A DNA stretch of 16,382 nt from Anaerolineales bacterium (GTDB lineage Bacteria > Chloroflexota > Anaerolineae > Anaerolineales > Villigracilaceae): assembly GCA_025938055.1 (NCBI GenBank), contig JAICQC010000048.1:1-16382 (forward strand), read 5' to 3'. A program made the translations under genes and the position numbers. Below, piece after piece: positions 12,629 to 16,382 of the stretch; within the stretch, counting starts at the first letter, position 1, and every line of letters begins with the position of its first letter. The notes below the pieces were generated by a model that worked only from the letters and a program-made list of their open reading frames with translations, did no database searches and had not been told where the DNA came from.

Positions 12629-13312
12629 ATGATGGCGAACAAAAAGACAATCCAGGAGCGCGAACGTGCTCGTCAAAAAAGGCAGACCGAGAGAACGATC
12701 CAGATCATCGGGGCGATCGTGCTGTTGCTGATCGCGGTGGTGATCATTTCGCAGGTCCTGCCTGAGAGCAACCCTGAAGTGGCGCAACAACCTGCGGAGA
12801 ATATACAGCAATACGATGCAGCCCCGCCGATGAGCATTGATGTGAATAAGCAATATCTGGCGACCTTCAAAATGGAAAACGATGGAGAGTTCGTCGTGGA
12901 GCTTTTTGCGGACAAAGCACCGGTGACGGTCAACAACTTCGTTTTCCTAGCCCGCAATGGATACTACGACGGCACCACCTTCCACCGCGTGCTGGATGGT
13001 TTCATGGCACAGGGAGGCGACCCGAGCGGTACTGGCATGGGTGGTCCAGGTTATCAGTTCGAGGATGAGATCAGTGATCTGACGTTCGACAGGCCCGGAC
13101 TCCTGGCGATGGCAAATGCCGGTGCGAACACGAATGGCAGCCAGTTCTTTATTACCTACGCACCCACGCCGCATTTGAACGGTTTGCACACAATTTTTGG
13201 TGAGGTTGTGGAAGGGATGGACGTGGTTAATGGGCTCACGCGCCGCGACCCGGACGCGAATCCAACTTTTGAAGGAGATGCAATTGAGACCATTGAGATC
13301 ACAGAGCAGTGA
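12629..13312 (+). CDS. Membrane-anchored cyclophilin-type peptidyl-prolyl isomerase
   Basis: A 227-residue protein that catalyses cis-trans isomerisation of prolyl bonds in exported proteins. A very basic N-terminus (residues 4-23) precedes one hydrophobic segment at about 24-43, so it should be held in the membrane with the catalytic domain outside. A Gln/Pro linker leads to a compact bacterial cyclophilin domain (about 72-225). Active-site residues that can be aligned by eye with CypA: R120 in [16 protein letters not shown]125, M126, Q128, F173 in [11 protein letters not shown], and H187 in [11 protein letters not shown]. The CypA tryptophan is replaced by leucine (HLNG), as in many prokaryotic forms, which lowers cyclosporin binding. 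GGGAG (12618-12622) is 6 nt from the first of two tandem ATGs. Single-gene unit; an extended -10 box lies upstream and a terminator downstream. Confidence 0.93.
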   Translation: MMANKKTIQERERARQKRQTERTIQIIGAIVLLLIAVVIISQVLPESNPEVAQQPAENIQQYDAAPPMSIDVNKQYLATFKMENDGEFVVELFADKAPVTVNNFVFLARNGYYDGTTFHRVLDGFMAQGGDPSGTGMGGPGYQFEDEISDLTFDRPGLLAMANAGANTNGSQFFITYAPTPHLNGLHTIFGEVVEGMDVVNGLTRRDPDANPTFEGDAIETIEITEQ

Positions 13313-13453
13313 GGAATAAAACGTAATCAGAGAAACTGAGAAAATGCAACGTCTCCCGACCCTTCGAGAGTACGTTATTAATTTTCATGCTTTTCAAGTT
13401 TTGAAGATGGAAAACAACTGCCGGGCATGCGCTGCAAAAAGTGGATAGGAATC

Positions 13454-13484
13454 AAAAAAGCGACTCACTTGAGTCGCTTTTCCT
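13454..13484. terminator. Bidirectional terminator between cyclophilin and sufT-like genes
   Basis: AAAAGCGACTCA (13456-13467) and TGAGTCGCTTTT (13470-13481) form an A/T-flanked stem with a small loop, giving a T-tail on both strands. The 140 bp between the cyclophilin stop and this hairpin hold no gene and only a weak dyad (AACGTA ... TACGTT). Confidence 0.88.
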
Positions 13485-13506
13485 TCTATTACGGATACCT
13501 GATCGT

Positions 13507-13854
13507 TCAGGCGTACATGCCCCAATCCAGCGCGGACGGGTCTTCCATCATCGAAAAATCCCACATGTCCATGCCCATTTCGATGGTGACGGGCATATCC
13601 AAACCTTCCACGGCTTTGGCTTTGGTCATCTCGATCATAGCCGGACCATAGGGACAAAATGGGGTGGTAAGGATCATCTTCAGGCGGGCAATATCATTTT
13701 CAATCGTGATGTCGCGGACCAACCCCAATTGAATAATGTTCATTCCGATCTCAGGGTCAACGACTTCAGAGAGTTTCTCGCGTGCTGACTTTACTTTGTC
13801 CGGGTGGGTTGTGTGGATTGTCCACTGGATTTCGTTAATAGTTTCTTCGGTCAT
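13507..13854 (-). CDS. MIP18/DUF59-family iron-sulfur assembly protein (SufT-like)
   Basis: A 115-residue MIP18 (DUF59) domain protein. VVDPEIGMNIIQLGLVRDI (31-49) is the family's core motif and C67 in TPFCPYG is the conserved, probably reactive or metal-binding cysteine. The C-terminal part (VTIEMGMDMWDFSMMEDPS) is methionine-rich and ends in a short extension. Relatives include SufT and the PaaD/Cia2-type factors that help mature Fe-S proteins, but not every DUF59 protein has that job. Here the context supports it: it lies 45 bp downstream of the sufR-like gene on the same strand, directly beside sufC-sufB. Ribosome site AGGAAA lies close before the ATG. It probably shares the sufR promoter, so it would be under SufR autoregulation. 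Confidence 0.85.
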   Translation of the reverse strand: MTEETINEIQWTIHTTHPDKVKSAREKLSEVVDPEIGMNIIQLGLVRDITIENDIARLKMILTTPFCPYGPAMIEMTKAKAVEGLDMPVTIEMGMDMWDFSMMEDPSALDWGMYA

Positions 13855-13899
13855 ATTTCCTCAGGTAAATAAAGATGAATTGGCAGTCGAGTAGTGGCA

Positions 13900-14544
13900 C
13901 TAGGCGCCGCGTATCGAGACCTCACTTTTTGCAGCAGCAGGTTGTACCACATACGTGCAATGCGCGCCACCGTCCAAAACGCACTGTACTCTGTTGGCAG
14001 GCAGGGCAAGCATTTTAGAGATCAGGGTCTGGTCCACCGTGCAGACTTCGGGATGGGCAATGCCGATCTGATAGTACGGGCACGAGATCTCATGGATCTG
14101 ATACTCGTTGCCCTTCTTTTCCCACTCCACGGTGAAGCCTTCCTGCGCCAGTAATTCCTTGACGAACTCCAACCGATCTTCCATGCTCAAGCCCTGGATT
14201 TGGCTCGAATATTCACTCGCCAGATCTTCTGCGATTTGACTGAACAGATTCGCCACCACCGGCCCAGGCATGGTCTCTTTCATCTGCGTCAATAGACGCG
14301 TGGTGAGGCGCAAATATTTCGTAGGGAACCTCTCCATGCCGTCCTGCGTGAGCGAATACACCAGGCGCGGGCGGCCCACGCCGTGGCGTTCCTCCTCCGC
14401 TGCGATGAGTCCTTCCATCTGTAAGTTCGTCAGGTGGTGACGGACCGAGATGGGGTTAATGCCCACCGCCTCTGCCAGCTCGTTGATGGTGATCCTGGGC
14501 TTGCGGAGCAGGGTCTGGAGTATCCTGTCTTTCGTGCTTTTCAT
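13900..14544 (-). CDS. sufR: SufR-like Fe-S-sensing transcriptional regulator
   Basis: I start it at the ATG at 14542-14544, giving 214 residues; the frame runs 12 codons further, but those lie in the promoter. The N-terminus is an ArsR/DeoR-like winged helix: KDRILQTLLRKPRITINELAEAVGINPISVRHHLTNLQMEGLI (about 4-47), then the wing ERHGVGRPRLVYSLT. The C-terminal part carries four cysteines at 155, 168, 188 and 196 (SCPYY, EVC, VQC, AHC), the type of ligand set by which SufR holds an Fe-S cluster. SufR family members repress the suf operon when clusters are sufficient. The divergent sufC-sufB promoter is 135 bp away, and the shared control region carries paired dyads. Its TATACT -10 box ends 7 nt before the ATG, so the mRNA is probably leaderless; no Shine-Dalgarno sequence is present. 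Confidence 0.9.
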   Translation of the reverse strand: MKSTKDRILQTLLRKPRITINELAEAVGINPISVRHHLTNLQMEGLIAAEEERHGVGRPRLVYSLTQDGMERFPTKYLRLTTRLLTQMKETMPGPVVANLFSQIAEDLASEYSSQIQGLSMEDRLEFVKELLAQEGFTVEWEKKGNEYQIHEISCPYYQIGIAHPEVCTVDQTLISKMLALPANRVQCVLDGGAHCTYVVQPAAAKSEVSIRGA

Positions 14545-14551
14545 GAAGAGG

Positions 14552-14580
14552 AGTATAACAGCCCCTCTTGGGCTTGTCAA
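14552..14580 (-). promoter_or_regulatory. Consensus promoter of sufR (leaderless start)
   Basis: On the minus strand a perfect TTGACA (14575-14580) and TATACT (14552-14557) are 17 bp apart. Only 7 nt separate the -10 box from the ATG at 14542-14544, so transcription should begin on the start codon itself. Confidence 0.85.
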
Positions 14581-14581
14581 T

Positions 14582-14596
14582 ATATTAGATAAATAT
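14582..14596. promoter_or_regulatory. Candidate SufR operator, site 1
   Basis: ATATT-AGATA-AATAT is a perfect 5-bp-arm dyad located 1 bp beyond the sufR -35 box. It contains GATAAATAT (14588-14596), repeated in site 2. The assignment to SufR is inferred from position only. Confidence 0.5.
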
Positions 14597-14665
14597 CATA
14601 AAAATCCTTAAGACCGTCGGTCCATGTGGTGAAAATCTACACAATAGTTAATAATTTACTAGAAA

Positions 14666-14680
14666 AATATGATAAATATT
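14666..14680. promoter_or_regulatory. Candidate SufR operator, site 2
   Basis: AATAT-GATAA-ATATT is a perfect dyad that overlaps the sufC -35 box by 2 bp and contains the same GATAAATAT (14671-14679) in the same orientation as site 1. Binding here would block sufC transcription directly. Confidence 0.5.
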
Positions 14681-14707
14681 GACTTTTCCCCCTCAACCTG
14701 CTATAAT
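14679..14707 (+). promoter_or_regulatory. Consensus promoter of sufC-sufB
   Basis: TTGACT (14679-14684) and a perfect TATAAT (14702-14707) are 17 bp apart. The predicted start near 14714 leaves a leader of about 40 nt before sufC. Confidence 0.88.
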
Positions 14708-14720
14708 CCCGTCATTCAGT

Positions 14721-14745
14721 AAAACCCGCCAATGGGCGTTTTTCC
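14721..14745 (+). promoter_or_regulatory. Small hairpin with T-tract in the sufC leader
   Basis: CGCC-AATG-GGCG (14727-14738) flanked by AAAA and TTTTT looks like a miniature intrinsic terminator between the promoter and the sufC ribosome site (AGGAG, 14746-14750). The 4-bp GC stem is short, so it may merely pause polymerase or hold the ribosome site open. Confidence 0.4.
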
Positions 14746-14755
14746 AGGAGATTGA

Positions 14756-15529
14756 ATGTCGCAACTTGAAATTAAGAACCTGTACGTGAGCATTGAGGGC
14801 AAGGAAATTCTCAAAGGTGTTGATCTGACTGTCGAACAGGGGAAAGTTCATGCAATTATGGGTCCCAACGGGACGGGCAAGTCGACACTGGCGTATACAT
14901 TGATGGGACATCCCAGTTATACGGTAACAGAAGGTGAAGTCGTTTTTAAAGGACAGAATGTGCTGGAGTTGGAGCCTGACGAGCGTTCACGGCTCGGTAT
15001 TTTTCTCGCGTTCCAGTATCCCGTAGCCATCCCGGGCGTGACCGTGGCGAACTTCCTGCGCACGGCGCTGAATGCCCGCCGGCGCGCCGAAAACCCCGAA
15101 GATAAAGGTATGCCCATCCCTGAGTTCCGCAAGCTGCTCAAGGAAAAAATGAGCTTGCTCAAAATGGATCAGAACTTCGCAGGCCGCTATCTTAATGAAG
15201 GATTTTCCGGCGGCGAGAAAAAGCGCGCCGAAATCCTGCAAATGGCGACTCTCACCCCCGAAATCGCGATCCTGGATGAAACCGATTCAGGCCTCGACAT
15301 CGACGCGCTGCGCATCGTGGCAGATGGCGTCAACGCCCTGATGAGCAAGGATATGGGCGTGCTGGTCATCACACACTACCAGCGCCTGCTGAACTACATC
15401 AAGCCGGATCATGTCCATGTGATGCTGGGCGGGCGGATTGTCGAATCCGGCGGCCCGGACCTGGCTCTGCACCTCGAAGAGAAGGGTTACGAGTGGATCC
15501 GCGAACGCTATGAGGAAACACCTGCCTAA
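14756..15529 (+). CDS. sufC: Fe-S cluster assembly ATPase SufC
   Basis: A 257-residue soluble ABC ATPase, standard SufC length. It drives conformational change of the SufBCD scaffold during Fe-S cluster assembly in the cytosol. Walker A is GPNGTGKS (36-43, K42), the Q-loop Q87 is in [11 protein letters not shown], the ABC signature is FSGGEKKR (150-157), Walker B is [11 protein letters not shown] (171-181, with catalytic E175), and the switch histidine is H207 in ITHYQRLL. The EKKR signature and [12 protein letters not shown] wording are specific to SufC among ABC ATPases. Ribosome site AGGAG is 5 nt from the ATG. It is the first gene of the plus-strand suf operon, followed after 46 bp by sufB. 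Confidence 0.97.
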   Translation: MSQLEIKNLYVSIEGKEILKGVDLTVEQGKVHAIMGPNGTGKSTLAYTLMGHPSYTVTEGEVVFKGQNVLELEPDERSRLGIFLAFQYPVAIPGVTVANFLRTALNARRRAENPEDKGMPIPEFRKLLKEKMSLLKMDQNFAGRYLNEGFSGGEKKRAEILQMATLTPEIAILDETDSGLDIDALRIVADGVNALMSKDMGVLVITHYQRLLNYIKPDHVHVMLGGRIVESGGPDLALHLEEKGYEWIRERYEETPA

Positions 15530-15538
15530 AGATCTGCC

Positions 15539-15553
15539 CACAAAATTTTTGTG
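15539..15553 (+). repeat. Inverted repeat in the sufC-sufB gap
   Basis: CACAAAA-T-TTTTGTG is a near-perfect palindrome directly after the sufC stop codon. A stem this AT-rich with no loop is unlikely to terminate transcription; it may be a processing or protein-binding site, or chance. Confidence 0.4.
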
Positions 15554-15575
15554 TGTAGTGAGTCTGGAGATTCTT

Positions 15576-16382
15576 ATGTCTGAAGATGCAAAAATCTTAG
15601 AAGATATCGGTCAATATAAATATGGTTTTCACGACCGCGATGATAACTACACGTTCAAATCACAAAAGGGTTTGAACCGCGAAGTCGTGGAGAATATCTC
15701 GCGCATGAAGGGCGAACCACAGTGGATGCTTGAGTTCCGCTTAAAGGCGCTCGAGCACTTTCAGCAGCGCCCTATGCCGAATTGGGGACCCTCACTTAAA
15801 GATCTCAACTTCGACGAGATTTACTTTTACGTTAAACCCACTGAGAAAAGCGAAAAATCATGGGATGATGTACCGGACGACATCAAGCGCACGTTTGACA
15901 GGCTTGGCGTGCCTGAAGCGGAACGCAAATTCCTGGCTGGTCTCGGCGCGCAGTATGAATCCGAGATGGTCTATCACTCCATCCAGGAACATCTTGAAAA
16001 GCAGGGTGTCGTATTCCTGAGCATCGAGGATGGCTTGAAGCAGTACCCGGATATGTTCCGTGAGTATTTTGGGACGGTCATTCCGATTGAGGATAATAAA
16101 TTCGCCGCGTTGAACAGCGCGGTCTGGTCTGGTGGCTCGTTCGTGTATGTGCCTAAGGGCGTCAACGTAGATTTGCCCCTGCAGGCATACTTCCGTTTGA
16201 ACACGGCGAACCTTGGTCAGTTCGAGCGCACGCTTATTATCGTGGATGAAGGCGCGTCTGTACATTACGTGGAAGGCTGTACCGCTCCGCAATACACCAC
16301 GGACTCGTTCCACTCCGGTGTGATCGAGATCGTCGTGAAGAAGGGTGCACGCTCGCGCTATTCCACCATTCAGAACTGGTCG
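15576..16382 (+). CDS. sufB: Fe-S cluster scaffold protein SufB (3' end cut by window)
   Basis: The ATG at 15576 has GGAGA 5 nt upstream, and the frame stays open for 269 codons to the window edge, somewhat over half of a normal SufB. Readable landmarks include [14 protein letters not shown] near the N-terminus, [54 protein letters not shown], and [20 protein letters not shown] at the start of the beta-helix core. This is SufB rather than SufD, judged from the [12 protein letters not shown] and EGCTAPQY wording. SufB forms the scaffold with SufC and SufD on which [4Fe-4S]/[2Fe-2S] clusters are built; SufD and SufS are expected beyond the edge. The C-terminal cluster-binding residues are not in view. 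Confidence 0.96.
   Translation, partial: MSEDAKILEDIGQYKYGFHDRDDNYTFKSQKGLNREVVENISRMKGEPQWMLEFRLKALEHFQQRPMPNWGPSLKDLNFDEIYFYVKPTEKSEKSWDDVPDDIKRTFDRLGVPEAERKFLAGLGAQYESEMVYHSIQEHLEKQGVVFLSIEDGLKQYPDMFREYFGTVIPIEDNKFAALNSAVWSGGSFVYVPKGVNVDLPLQAYFRLNTANLGQFERTLIIVDEGASVHYVEGCTAPQYTTDSFHSGVIEIVVKKGARSRYSTIQNWS

Noticed and set aside
15539..15553. Palindrome after sufC read as a terminator
   Set aside because: AT-rich stem with no loop and no separate T-tail; sufB follows at once and must be coexpressed with sufC.
1..16382. CRISPR array, tRNA, rRNA, transposase or prophage genes
   Set aside because: No regularly spaced repeats, cloverleaf-like segments or mobile-element proteins were found on reading both strands.

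Overview
This window looks like ordinary chromosome from a bacterium of the Chloroflexota, most likely Anaerolineae. I infer that from the gene mix (SufR/SufT-like genes divergent from sufC-sufB, ATP-type PckA, META-domain lipoprotein, a zinc-ribbon L32 and several unrecognised small proteins of the kind common in that group), classical sigma70-type promoters and moderate GC. The assignment rests on protein character only, not on a marker search. I see no prophage, insertion sequence, CRISPR array, tRNA or rRNA.

Layout. (1) 1-73: the first codons of a minus-strand gene, possibly a SpoIIE/PP2C-like phosphatase. (2) 197-3759, minus strand: a four-gene operon read in the order M19 dipeptidase, RidA, a PLP-dependent D-threonine aldolase/D-serine dehydratase-like enzyme, and a PfkB sugar (KDG-type) kinase. 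RidA and the PLP enzyme are 3 bp apart. The set fits deamination of a D-configured amino acid or amino-sugar acid, with imine clean-up and then phosphorylation of the keto acid. (3) 3760-4197: a 438-bp intergenic stretch with a candidate promoter for the operon and two near-consensus tandem promoters for rpmF. A strong hairpin sits at the predicted start of the first transcript. (4) 4198-7146, plus strand: rpmF with its terminator, then fabD, a helical unknown, and a membrane-anchored phospholipase-D-like protein. (5) 7319-7789, minus: an SH3b protein, convergent to the PLD gene across a long hairpin terminator. (6) 7811-9960, plus: a promoter, a leader of about 95 nt ending in a textbook intrinsic terminator, a second possible promoter, an unrecorded 56-codon ORF with a strong ribosome site, then pckA. 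(7) 10124-10534: META/HslJ lipoprotein. (8) 10606-12434, minus: DUF2007-like protein, acyl-CoA dehydrogenase and a translationally coupled unknown. (9) 12629-13312, plus: membrane-anchored cyclophilin. (10) 13507-16382: iron-sulfur cluster assembly locus, with sufR and a MIP18/SufT-like gene on minus, divergent from sufC and sufB (cut by the window end) on plus. The control region between them carries two consensus promoters and two related AT-rich dyads, each beside a -35 box.

The points most worth a second look are the promoter-terminator leader plus small ORF before pckA, the paired candidate SufR operators with a leaderless sufR transcript, the promoter-hairpin-promoter arrangement before rpmF, the four-gene amino-acid/sugar-acid operon, and a 14-bp palindromic sequence shared by two minus-strand leaders.
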